A stretch of DNA of 64,000 nucleotides from Microbispora bryophytorum. Lineage in GTDB: Bacteria; Actinomycetota; Actinomycetes; Streptosporangiales; Streptosporangiaceae. Numbering within the stretch: position 1 is the stretch's first letter; each line of letters starts with the position of its first letter. The stretch lies in assembly GCF_006874465.1 (NCBI RefSeq), contig NZ_VIRL01000001.1, positions 372,001-436,000 of the forward strand, in the 5' to 3' direction. This document shows, in pieces, positions 51,461-58,814 of the stretch. The notes beneath the pieces were generated by a model, which did not search any database, was not told the DNA's origin, and saw only the letters and a list, made by a program, of their open reading frames with translations. Made by a program: the position numbers and the translations under genes.

Positions 51461-52318
51461 TCAGTCCTTGGTGATGAGTGCCTGGGCTTCCGCGACGCGG
51501 AGGGGGAACGAGGTCGATCGCGTGATCGGCGGCAACGTGCCACCGGTCCCGCCCGAGCCGGTCCACGTGCCGCTCCACGTGACCGTTACCGTGACCCGAT
51601 AGGCGTTCCCCTGCCCCTGACGGAGCGACGGCTGGAGGTACCTCACCGCGCAGGTCGGCTTCTGGCGGCTCGCGGGGAGCTCCGGGTTGTACGGCGTGCC
51701 GGGCCCCTGGCAGGTAACGGGTTTGCCACCGTCACCCGGGTCAACGGTCATCTTCTGAGGGCGCGCTGTCGCCTCTGCCCAGACGCCGGCCGTCTCCACC
51801 CGCTTACGCTTCGGGCTCCACTCTCCCTTGGCCAGGTAGACCCACTCGTCCAGGCCAACGAGGCCGGTGGAGCCGCGCGGCGGAGCGGTGAGGACCTTCG
51901 GCTCGCGCACCGGGATCATCGCCCACGCCTTCCGAGCCAGTTGAGCGGGCGTCACGCGAGGAGCGCCGGGCGCGCGATCGGGAACCCAGCGGACGTCGCG
52001 GAAGCCGTCGGAACACTCGATCAGGTAGTAGGCGCCCTTGCCCTTCGGTACGCCTCCGGGGCTCGACGCCGGATCGACCCATTCCAGGCCGCCGTTCTTC
52101 ATGCCATCGGCATGCCAGGGCGTGTAGGAACAGGTCACACCGGACCCACGATGAGCCGCACTGGCGCTTGTGACCTGCTGTCCTGAGTGCGGATCTTTGT
52201 CGGCCGTCAGGACATAGCCCAAAGGCGATGTCTGAACCCCGTTATTGTCCAGCGGGGGCGAGGGCGTGAGCATCGACACAGCGGGCAGCACGCCCGCGAT
52301 CAGGCTCCGACTGAGCAC
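51461..52318 (-). CDS. Secreted hypothetical protein of the Tad operon
   Basis: 285 residues with a short N-terminal hydrophobic segment (S-L-I-A-G-V-L-P-A-V-S-M) that may be a signal peptide. Four Cys (~63, ~102, ~210 and ~225) suggest disulfides outside the cell. A helical stretch L-A-R-K-A-W-A-M-I-P-V-R-E-P-K lies in the middle and a beta-rich T-V-T-V-T-W-S-G-T near the end. Similar proteins, often wrongly named ATP/GTP-binding, accompany actinobacterial SAF and CpaF genes. Function unknown. 3 nt separate it from the SAF gene. Confidence 0.65.
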   Translation of the reverse strand: MLSRSLIAGVLPAVSMLTPSPPLDNNGVQTSPLGYVLTADKDPHSGQQVTSASAAHRGSGVTCSYTPWHADGMKNGGLEWVDPASSPGGVPKGKGAYYLIECSDGFRDVRWVPDRAPGAPRVTPAQLARKAWAMIPVREPKVLTAPPRGSTGLVGLDEWVYLAKGEWSPKRKRVETAGVWAEATARPQKMTVDPGDGGKPVTCQGPGTPYNPELPASRQKPTCAVRYLQPSLRQGQGNAYRVTVTVTWSGTWTGSGGTGGTLPPITRSTSFPLRVAEAQALITKD

Positions 52319-52869
52319 GCTTCCCTCACATGCTCAAGAGTCGAGACCTTCCACGCCCCCTCAACCAAGAGCAGCGTCGCGACGAGATGGGTGTTCTCAC
52401 TCCCGTGAAGGACCCGCTTCGAGGTCTTCTCGTCCATCTGTCCGCTATTGCGGTTGTCCTGGCAGTCGTGGAGTGTGGCCTTCTGCCCCTCGATCTTGAT
52501 GTCGAAGGGGTGGAATACCGGCGTCCCCCATGTGAATCTTCCGCCGGCCCGAAGGGCGACGATGCCGCGGAGCATTCTGCTCAGCAGGGGTTCGGTCGCG
52601 AACGGGGCGATCATCGGCTTGCGCTGCCCGTCAGGGGTATGTTCGGCACGCCGACCCGCGGAGTAAATGCCCTTGTAGGCGGCAAGCACCGCCTCCTCCG
52701 CCTTTCCGGTAGGCGTAGCACCCGGCTGCGGTGAGACAGTCGTCGAAACCGTGGGTGACGGCTGCGGCACTGCCCCCTCATCTGCCGCACAAGCCGAAGC
52801 CGACAGCGCGAGAACAACCAGCGCAAGCCGTTTCGAATATCGACAGACTGTCACCACCACCAGCGCCAT
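52300..52869 (-). CDS. Probable lipoprotein heading the Tad operon
   Basis: 189 residues. A basic start, then hydrophobic L-A-L-V-V-L-A-L-S-A-S-A-C gives a lipoprotein-type signal with Cys near 27, although the -3 position is Ala rather than Leu. A Pro/Thr-rich spacer leads to an NTF2-like pattern (A-V-L-A-A-Y-K-G-I-Y, V-A-T-L-L-L-V-E-G-A-W-K-V-S-T-L). It overlaps the next gene by 19 nt. It is the first gene of the minus operon running to 42928. Confidence 0.65.
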   Translation of the reverse strand: MALVVVTVCRYSKRLALVVLALSASACAADEGAVPQPSPTVSTTVSPQPGATPTGKAEEAVLAAYKGIYSAGRRAEHTPDGQRKPMIAPFATEPLLSRMLRGIVALRAGGRFTWGTPVFHPFDIKIEGQKATLHDCQDNRNSGQMDEKTSKRVLHGSENTHLVATLLLVEGAWKVSTLEHVREACSVGA

Positions 52870-53121
52870 TTACTCAGAGCAATCAGATCATTGCGGAGAG
52901 CTACAGGCTAGATGGCGAATTTCAGCGAGGCCAGAGGAGAGAACTAACCAGTAGGACACATTGAGGTAGCCGCAGCGAGCGACCTCTACCAGGGAAAATG
53001 TCCTTATCGGCCGATGCCGTCAACTATCGTGCATCTGCCTCTCTGCCCGAGAAACAATGGGTTCGAGGTCACCCTCGGCTCGGCGCTCAGGTCCTGTGCG
53101 CTGATGGCGTGGGGCCCTGGC

Positions 53122-53316
53122 GTGAACGGCAGGGTCGGCACGCCTGCCGTTCTTGTCCAGCAGTGCTACTGCCCGTGCCGTCCATGACAGCCAACCGCGC
53201 GGCGACGCCATCGGGGAGCGCCCACTTGGTCTGCATCTGTGCAAAGCGCTGTGCATTTCGCCCTGCTCACCGTCATGGCCTTACTGCAAAGACCTCGCCC
53301 AACTACGCTGCGCTAT
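53122..53316 (+). promoter_or_regulatory. Regulator promoter with TGTGCA direct repeat
   Basis: TGTGCA occurs at 53238-53243 and 53250-53255 with a 12-bp period, ~65 bp upstream of the regulator start. The same repeat and the surrounding ~190 bp are found inverted at 55612-55911, where the two hexamers are kept exactly while the flanks have diverged. Conservation of the hexamers points to an operator, perhaps for the regulator itself. Confidence 0.55.
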
Positions 53317-54708
53317 ATGGAGCGTCAGCCCAACACGCGGCTCGCGGACGTCATCGACCAGGCCGGTGTCTCTCACCTCGGCCTGGCCAGCCGTATCGGC
53401 CAGGTCGCAAAGGAATGGCGCGTGCCTGTGCGGCCTTCCCATACGCAGATCGCACGATGGGTCGAAGGCCAGAAGCCACGAGGCGTCACCGCTGCTCTGA
53501 TCGCTGAAGCGCTCAGCCGCAAGCTGGGTCGCCGGGTCACCCTGGCGGACATCGGGCTGGAAGGCAGCACCACCTCACCGGAGATCGGGCTCAACTTCTC
53601 TGACGTCCCCGCCGACCTCGTCGACACGTTGGCTCAGTTGGTCACCGCTGACGCACAGCGGCGAGAATTCCTGCGAAGCGCGGTGAATGTAGGGGCCCTC
53701 ACCCAGGCGGCCTTCGGATGGCTACTGTCCACCTCGGCCCAGCCTCCGAGTGGATCGGCGGGTCACAGGGTGGGGATGAGCGACGTCGAAGCGATCCGCT
53801 CCACCACGACCATGTTCGCCGATCTGGACAACCGTTTCGGCGGCGCGCACGCTCGCTCGGCCGCCCTTCAATACCTGCTCGACCAGATCGTCCCGCTGCT
53901 GAACGGCACGTACACCACCGCCGTCGGACGGTCGCTGTTCAGCGCGGTCGCCGAATTCTGCCTGTCCGTGGCGTGGATGGCCTACGACAGTGGCTGGCAC
54001 GGCCTCGCCCGCCGCTACTTCCTGCAGGCGCTTTCTCTGGCTCATCACGCCGACGATCGGATGCTCGGTGCCAGCATCCTGTCCGCGATGTCCCATCAGG
54101 CCACTTACCTGGGCGAATACCGAGAGGCCCTCCATCTTGCTCGCGCTGCGCAGCACGATGTGAAAGGCCGCGCTCCCGCACTGCTCAGAGCGCAGTTCGC
54201 CGCAATGGAAGCCCGCGCCGCCGCCAATCTCCCCGATGGAGCCGGGGAGTGCCTCACGGCTCTCGATACCGCCGCCAGGGCGTTCAACGAGCACAAGCCC
54301 GGTGAGGAGCCTGAGTGGATCGCGTACTTCGACGAGTCCGAGCTGGCCGACGAGTTCGCGCACTGCTTCCGGGACCTGGGGGACGCCAGGGAGTCATACC
54401 GCCATGCCACCCACTGCCTGTCCGTCTCCGAAGCCAGTCCAGCCGCCGGAGGCTACGCACGGAGCCGGATCTTCTCGCGGATCGTGCTCGCCACCAGTCT
54501 CGTCGATCAGGGTGACGTGGAGCAGGCATGCCACATCGCCGTACGAGTCCTGCCCCGGATCCAAGAAACCGCGTCGGTCCGCTGCACTGCGTACCTTCGT
54601 GACCTGCATAACCGCATGAGTGCTCACACCGATCATCCAGCGGTCATCGAATTCACCGAGCAGGCTCGGCCTGTGCTGCGAGGTCGTCGGCTGCGCGCAG
54701 CTCAGTAA
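53317..54708 (+). CDS. Transcriptional regulator with N-terminal HTH-like and TPR-like domains
   Basis: 464 residues. Residues ~8-75 look like an atypical XRE-type DNA-binding domain (L-A-D-V-I-D-Q-A-G-V-S-H-L-G-L-A-S-R-I, H-T-Q-I-A-R-W-V-E-G, A-L-I-A-E-A-L-S-R-K-L-G-R). The rest is helical repeats of TPR type (L-A-R-R-Y-F-L-Q-A-L-S-L-A-H-H-A, Y-R-E-A-L-H-L-A-R-A-A). Such regulators are common beside actinobacterial RiPP clusters and probably control this one. ATG 53317 is preferred; an in-frame GTG at 53239 would run through the TGTGCA operator. It is convergent with the kinase gene, overlapping by 7 nt. Confidence 0.75.
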   Translation: MERQPNTRLADVIDQAGVSHLGLASRIGQVAKEWRVPVRPSHTQIARWVEGQKPRGVTAALIAEALSRKLGRRVTLADIGLEGSTTSPEIGLNFSDVPADLVDTLAQLVTADAQRREFLRSAVNVGALTQAAFGWLLSTSAQPPSGSAGHRVGMSDVEAIRSTTTMFADLDNRFGGAHARSAALQYLLDQIVPLLNGTYTTAVGRSLFSAVAEFCLSVAWMAYDSGWHGLARRYFLQALSLAHHADDRMLGASILSAMSHQATYLGEYREALHLARAAQHDVKGRAPALLRAQFAAMEARAAANLPDGAGECLTALDTAARAFNEHKPGEEPEWIAYFDESELADEFAHCFRDLGDARESYRHATHCLSVSEASPAAGGYARSRIFSRIVLATSLVDQGDVEQACHIAVRVLPRIQETASVRCTAYLRDLHNRMSAHTDHPAVIEFTEQARPVLRGRRLRAAQ

Positions 54709-55586
54709 GGGTGCCAGCGCCGCGGCCTGTCCGGCTCCTTCAGGTCGGCGATCCTGCGGCGTACCTCGGTAGCGATCTCTTCGCCGTCGCCGGCCTTCTG
54801 CGCCAACCAGCATGTCATGCGCAGTTCTCGGACAGCGCGCAGCAGCTGGTACCGGGGCAGTCGCGTCACGTCGAATCCGTACACCTCGCAGAACCGCTCG
54901 TACTCGGCGTCGGTGTGCCACCCCAGATCCCGGTAAACGGCCGTGATCGCCAGGTCCCACTCAGGCGGTCCCCAGCACAGCCCTTCCAGGTCGAACAGCA
55001 CCACCTCGCCGGAAGACGTCTTCAGCACGTTGCCGATGTTGGCGTCGCCGTGGATCACCGCTCGCGGTAGCACGTACGTCACATCGGCGAGATCCTCGCG
55101 AAGGGTACGGGTCAGCGTCCGCAACGTCAGACGATCGGCTGCCGTGAGAGTGGGCGCGGACTCTATGCGCTCATCCATTCGCTCGAGCGGTTCCAACTCG
55201 GGCAACGCGAGGTTAGGCGGAGGCCGAAGGGCGTGTAAGCGTCGCAACACCGCGGCGAGGTCAGCCGGGACAGTCCAGTCGCCCTCCACCGCGTGCCACA
55301 GAGACACCACCGTTCCGGCTGCGATGTACGGTTGCTCACCCTCCAGGGGCCGAGTGACCGTGAGCCCCTCAGCCGTCAGCCACCGAGCGACCTCAACCTC
55401 ACGACGAGACGAATCCAGCCGATCGATGCTCCTGGCAACGCGGGCGATGATGTGTCCGTCGGCCAGCCGCAACACGGCGCGATCCCCGATACGGACAACC
55501 TCTGGTTCTTGATCACCAAACCCGGCGCGCCGGGCAGCCTCACGCGCGGCCTTGACAGCGATATCAGCGAACAACAGGGCGACCAC
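54702..55586 (-). CDS. Aminoglycoside phosphotransferase (APH)-family kinase
   Basis: 294 residues with the APH/choline-kinase core: catalytic loop V-I-H-G-D-A-N-I-G-N-V-L (~177-188) and metal-binding L-F-D-L-E-G (~196). The N-lobe has R-I-G-D-R-A-V-L-R-L and I-I-A-R-V-A. The substrate cannot be told from sequence; relatives phosphorylate small molecules and some accompany RiPP clusters. It lies between the two inverted copies of the regulator's promoter region. It may be a resistance or tailoring gene, or simply a passenger. Confidence 0.83.
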   Translation of the reverse strand: MVALLFADIAVKAAREAARRAGFGDQEPEVVRIGDRAVLRLADGHIIARVARSIDRLDSSRREVEVARWLTAEGLTVTRPLEGEQPYIAAGTVVSLWHAVEGDWTVPADLAAVLRRLHALRPPPNLALPELEPLERMDERIESAPTLTAADRLTLRTLTRTLREDLADVTYVLPRAVIHGDANIGNVLKTSSGEVVLFDLEGLCWGPPEWDLAITAVYRDLGWHTDAEYERFCEVYGFDVTRLPRYQLLRAVRELRMTCWLAQKAGDGEEIATEVRRRIADLKEPDRPRRWHPY

Positions 55587-55611
55587 CCATCAGATGCTTT
55601 CCTTCGTTCCG

Positions 55612-55911
55612 CTCACCGCACGCACTGCTCGCGGCGACTGGCCAGGCCGAGGTGGGGACGCCAGCCATTTCGATGACGTCGGCGAGCCCGAGTGCCGGAC
55701 TGACGATCCACAGGCCGCAGCGTAGTTGGGGCTCCGTCCCTGCAGTAAGGCCCTGGTGGCGGGCAGCTCGAATGCACAGCGGTTTGCACAGATGCAGAGT
55801 CGCTGAGCGCTCCCGGGCGCCGTTCCCGCGCGGTTGGCTGTGAGTCATGGACAACACGCACAGCAGTTCGCTGCTGGACGAGAACGGCGAGGCATCGCCC
55901 TTGCCGTTCAC
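55612..55911 (-). pseudogene. Inverted decayed copy of the regulator's promoter and first codons
   Basis: Read on the minus strand, this stretch follows 53122-53420 closely: GTGAACGGCA, GTCCAGCAG, CCATGAC-AGCCAACCGCG, CTGTGCAAACCGCTGTGCAT, GGCCTTACTGCAGGGAC and CCAACTACGCTGCG all recur in order. The coding part matches the first ~35 codons of the regulator (A-D-V-I-E-M-A-G-V, then H-L-G-L-A-S-R in another frame), with GTG instead of ATG and frame changes, so no protein is made. The two TGTGCA words are intact at 55773-55790. Confidence 0.75.
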
Positions 55912-56007
55912 TCGACGGGCTCAGCCGGCCCGTCGCTATCCGCACCCCTCGGCCTGATGGGAGCAGAGCCAGCCCCCGGCGTCTGACACGTCCATGGGAG
56001 ATCGTCT

Positions 56008-56400
56008 ATGTCAACATCCCACCCCGCGGCGGAGCCCTTGGAGGCGCTGGCTGAGGAGTTGCGAAGCCGGAACTTCTCCGCTCGACTCGTCGCCCCTCTC
56101 AATCGCATCCCCCGGCTTCAGGTGATAAACCCCGCGGCTCCGGCGCTTACGGAGCAGGTTCTCGCCAAGCCCGATTCAGACGGAGCCTGGCACTACTGGT
56201 TCCCGTGGCCGGCGCTCATCGCTGCTGTCGACGACATCCCGACTGCGGCCGATCGCATCGAACGCGTCCTCGCCGAGGTCGGCCGAAACACCGGCGGCGC
56301 GCCTGGAGCCGACGCCCCCGAAGGCCTCGCCTCGTCCGCCCGTACCTGTTCAGGAGAACTACATGGCATACCTGACTGCCTCGAGACCACCGGGGCGTGA
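56008..56400 (+). CDS. Hypothetical protein, 130 aa
   Basis: Not recognised. Soluble alpha/beta protein: L-E-A-L-A-E-E-L-R-S-R-N-F-S-A-R-L-V opens it, followed by L-Q-V-I-N-P-A-A-P-A-L-T and aromatic W-H-Y-W-F-P-W. A helix I-P-T-A-A-D-R-I-E-R-V-L-A precedes a disordered tail that overlaps the next gene by 38 nt. GGGAG lies 7 nt before the ATG. It may form an expression unit with the two following small genes; such small pairs recur in actinobacterial genomes beside HTH regulators. Confidence 0.62.
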   Translation: MSTSHPAAEPLEALAEELRSRNFSARLVAPLNRIPRLQVINPAAPALTEQVLAKPDSDGAWHYWFPWPALIAAVDDIPTAADRIERVLAEVGRNTGGAPGADAPEGLASSARTCSGELHGIPDCLETTGA

Positions 56401-56686
56401 AGAGTCCGCCGCTCGGCAGGTGGACACCCACCTCGCGGCCACGCACAACATCCGTGGCGGGCAGATCCACACGTACCGAGGGGTCGCGCTCCTCCGCCTC
56501 GGCGACCTGTCCGTCTGGTTCCGTGCGGGGAAGATCTCCTGGAGCACCGGAGAGCTCGGTGCGGACGGCAAGCCCCAGACGACCGCCTTCCTCCTGCACG
56601 AGACCGCACAGGCGGCCGTCAAGATCGCCCAGCGCTACCGGGAACTTCGCGGACACGTTGGCCTTCACGCGGTACGGATCGGGTGA
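56363..56686 (+). CDS. Hypothetical protein, 107 aa
   Basis: Not recognised. R-G-V-A-L-L-R-L-G-D-L-S-V-W-F-R-A-G and I-S-W-S-T-G-E are strand-like and the C terminus is one helix (A-A-V-K-I-A-Q-R-Y-R-E-L). GGAG precedes the ATG. It overlaps both neighbours, the next one as GTGA, indicating co-translation. Confidence 0.62.
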   Translation: MAYLTASRPPGREESAARQVDTHLAATHNIRGGQIHTYRGVALLRLGDLSVWFRAGKISWSTGELGADGKPQTTAFLLHETAQAAVKIAQRYRELRGHVGLHAVRIG

Positions 56687-57018
56687 ACGTGTCGCTGCTC
56701 TGGCTTGTGCTGTGCCTCAAGGGCATCTGGCCACCTCGGGCGGGTGCCACCACGACGCTGCGGTTCCGACGGGTGGGGGCCGACAGCCAGCCGCAGGAGT
56801 ACCGGTTGAGTGTCGCCGATACCGGCACACGCGAACGCTGGACACAGGGCGACGACGTACTGCATGACGGAGCCGCCCTCATGGACGACCTCCCGATGCA
56901 GTGGTGTGACATGCGCGTGCAGGAGCTCATTGACACTGGCTGGGAGTTCGCCGGCGTGAACGTCGACATCGCGTCGATATCCAGCCGAGCCCCGACGAGC
57001 GGAATCGCCACCCCATAG
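56683..57018 (+). CDS. Hypothetical protein, 111 aa
   Basis: Not recognised. A short hydrophobic start (V-S-L-L-W-L-V-L-C-L) precedes a soluble part with L-R-F-R-R-V-G-A, W-T-Q-G-D-D-V and D-T-G-W-E-F-A-G-V-N-V-D. GTG 56683 overlaps the previous stop. Codon use is host-like. It ends before a 13-bp hairpin at 57088-57133. Confidence 0.5.
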   Translation: MNVSLLWLVLCLKGIWPPRAGATTTLRFRRVGADSQPQEYRLSVADTGTRERWTQGDDVLHDGAALMDDLPMQWCDMRVQELIDTGWEFAGVNVDIASISSRAPTSGIATP

Positions 57019-57087
57019 CCCTCGGCGGCGCGGTCGAGTGCCCCTCGCCCACAGGGGCAGCCCCCGTCTCCCGCACCGTCGAGCATC

Positions 57088-57133
57088 CGGCCCGGCCCAG
57101 AACGTACCCGCATGCAACGCCTGGGCCGGGCCG
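57088..57133. terminator. 13-bp perfect inverted repeat, probable terminator
   Basis: CGGCCCGGCCCAG (57088-57100) pairs with 57121-57133 across a 20-nt loop. No T tract follows. It separates the three small unknown genes from the lanthipeptide operon proper and may end the former transcript. Confidence 0.55.
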
Positions 57134-57288
57134 TGGACGACGTGGCGTCAGCTCGTACCGGCGCCCCCGCAAGACCGGCCGCCTACGGCCTCAGAAGTTT
57201 GGCGAGGAGGCCACATGACCTGTGCCGAGGGACCACGATCACCGGGGCGGCGAGCCCGTCGCCTCGTCAACCTCCGAAGGAAGCGCTG

Positions 57289-58497
57289 ATGACTACACCG
57301 CACATGGACGCGGCCGATATCCCTGCCTCGCTGCGGGCCGCCATGGTGCGCGAGCTGCGTGAGATGGACGCGGTCACATCGGAGTCCGTGGCCGCGGCCC
57401 TCGCCACCGTACCCAGGCACCTGTTCGCCCTGGGGGAGCCGCTGGAGGCGGCGTACGCCGCGAACAGTGCCCTGGTGATCAAGCGGGACGCGAGTGGCCT
57501 CGCTCTGAGCTCTCTGTCGGCCGCCCACATCCAGGCGGTGATGTTGCAGCAGGCCGAGATCGAACCCGGCATGCGGGTTCTGGAGATCGGCTCGGGCGGT
57601 TACAACGCCGCTCTGATTCAGGAACTCGTCGGAGCCGAGGGAAAGGTCGTTTCGATCGACATCGACCCCGACATCGTCGAGCGCGCCCGCGCCTGCCTCA
57701 AGACAGCCGGCTACGGCCGTGTCGAGGTGGTGCTGGCCGACGCCGAGAACGGCGTGCCGGAGCAAGCGCCGTACGACCGGATCATCGTCACCGCGGGGGC
57801 CTGGGACATTCCCCCGGCGTGGGTGGACCAACTCTCCAAAGTCGGCAGGATCGTCGTCCCGCTGCGGGTGAGAGGGCGGACCCGCACCATCGCCTTCGAC
57901 CGCAGCGACGACGTCCTGGTGAGCCGCAGCTACTGCCTGTCGGCCTTCGTGCCGATGCAGGGGTCCGGTTCATTCAGCGAGCACATCGTGCAGCTCGCCG
58001 AAGGGGTCGTGCTACAGGTCGATGAAGAGCCACAGCGGTTCGACGTCGAGGCGCTGCGGCAGGCACTCGACTCCCCCAGGCTGGAACGCTGGTCAGGGGC
58101 GGCCTTCGACCTGCCCGACGAGCTGGAGCTGTTCCTCCTCACCAACGCGCCGCAGGTCGCCATGCTGCACGCCAGCGAGGAACTCGTCGCACAGGGGCGT
58201 TTCGCCCCCTCGGCGACGAGAGGCGTTCCTGCCCTCATCAGCGGCGGCAGCTTCGCCTACCGGACGAAACGGCCGAACCAGGAGACCGGCGGTTTCGAAA
58301 GCGGCGTCTTCGCTCACGGCCCCGAAGCCGAGGCCGTCGCGGCGAAGTACCTGGAACTGCTGCGGCGATGGGCAAGCGACTACCGCCGCCGCGGCGCCGC
58401 GCGCATCCAGTACATCCCGAAGGCTGCCCGTACGAGCCTCCCCTCCCGAGGGCTCATCAGCAAGCGGCACGGAGACGTCGTCGTCTCCTGGCCCTGA
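57289..58497 (+). CDS. FxLD-system methyltransferase (isoaspartyl/PCMT-like)
   Basis: 402 residues. The N-terminal ~210 residues are a PCMT-like AdoMet domain: V-P-R-H-L-F near 43, V-L-E-I-G-S-G-G-Y-N-A-A-L near 97-109, V-V-S-I-D-I-D-P near 120. A C-terminal extension of ~190 residues is typical of lanthipeptide-associated (FxLD-type) methyltransferases. These methylate an Asp side chain in the core so that aspartimide or isoaspartate forms. The downstream precursor has an Asp43-Gly44 pair, the kind of site favoured for that. ATG 57289 is chosen over longer frames because AAGGAAG lies 5 nt upstream. Confidence 0.87.
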   Translation: MTTPHMDAADIPASLRAAMVRELREMDAVTSESVAAALATVPRHLFALGEPLEAAYAANSALVIKRDASGLALSSLSAAHIQAVMLQQAEIEPGMRVLEIGSGGYNAALIQELVGAEGKVVSIDIDPDIVERARACLKTAGYGRVEVVLADAENGVPEQAPYDRIIVTAGAWDIPPAWVDQLSKVGRIVVPLRVRGRTRTIAFDRSDDVLVSRSYCLSAFVPMQGSGSFSEHIVQLAEGVVLQVDEEPQRFDVEALRQALDSPRLERWSGAAFDLPDELELFLLTNAPQVAMLHASEELVAQGRFAPSATRGVPALISGGSFAYRTKRPNQETGGFESGVFAHGPEAEAVAAKYLELLRRWASDYRRRGAARIQYIPKAARTSLPSRGLISKRHGDVVVSWP

Positions 58498-58556
58498 AGC
58501 GCCCGGCTCCCAGCAGGGAGAACCGGGAATCTTGCACCACCACGAAGGAGGTTCTC

Positions 58557-58733
58557 ATGTCCATTCAGATCGAGAACGCACCGGCTACGCAGGCCGGAGA
58601 GGAGGACTTCGGGGAGTGGGACCTGGACGTCTCGATCGTCGAGTCCGGCCCGGCCGCCGACAAGCTCATCCGGATGACCGACGACGGCTGCGGGACAACC
58701 TGCCAGTCCGCCTGCTCGACCACCTGCCCGTAA
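58557..58733 (+). CDS. FxLD-family lanthipeptide precursor
   Basis: 58-residue precursor with a perfect AAGGAGG 5 nt before the ATG. The acidic leader carries W-D-L-D-V-S-I-V (21-28), the FxLD motif with Trp in place of Phe. The C-terminal core T-D-D-G-C-G-T-T-C-Q-S-A-C-S-T-T-C-P (41-58) has Cys at 45, 49, 53 and 57, spaced exactly four apart. Dehydratable residues are Thr41, 47, 48, 55, 56 and Ser51, 54. Up to four (methyl)lanthionine rings are possible in principle. Asp43-Gly44 is the likely site of the methyltransferase. The leader cleavage point is not evident and no dedicated protease is seen before the window ends. Confidence 0.93.
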   Translation: MSIQIENAPATQAGEEDFGEWDLDVSIVESGPAADKLIRMTDDGCGTTCQSACSTTCP

Positions 58734-58764
58734 GCGCCTGACGCCTCGACCCTCTGAACCCCGG

Positions 58765-58792
58765 GCGCCCGGTCGCCGCGCCGACCGGGCGC
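58765..58792 (+). terminator. Attenuator hairpin between precursor and lanB
   Basis: GCGCCCGGTCG (58765-58775) pairs with 58782-58792 around a 6-nt loop and is followed by TTT. It lies between the precursor stop and lanB, the usual place for a partial terminator that keeps precursor mRNA in excess of the modification enzymes. Confidence 0.75.
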
Positions 58793-58814
58793 TTTCCGTC
58801 TCCGGGAGCGGCAC

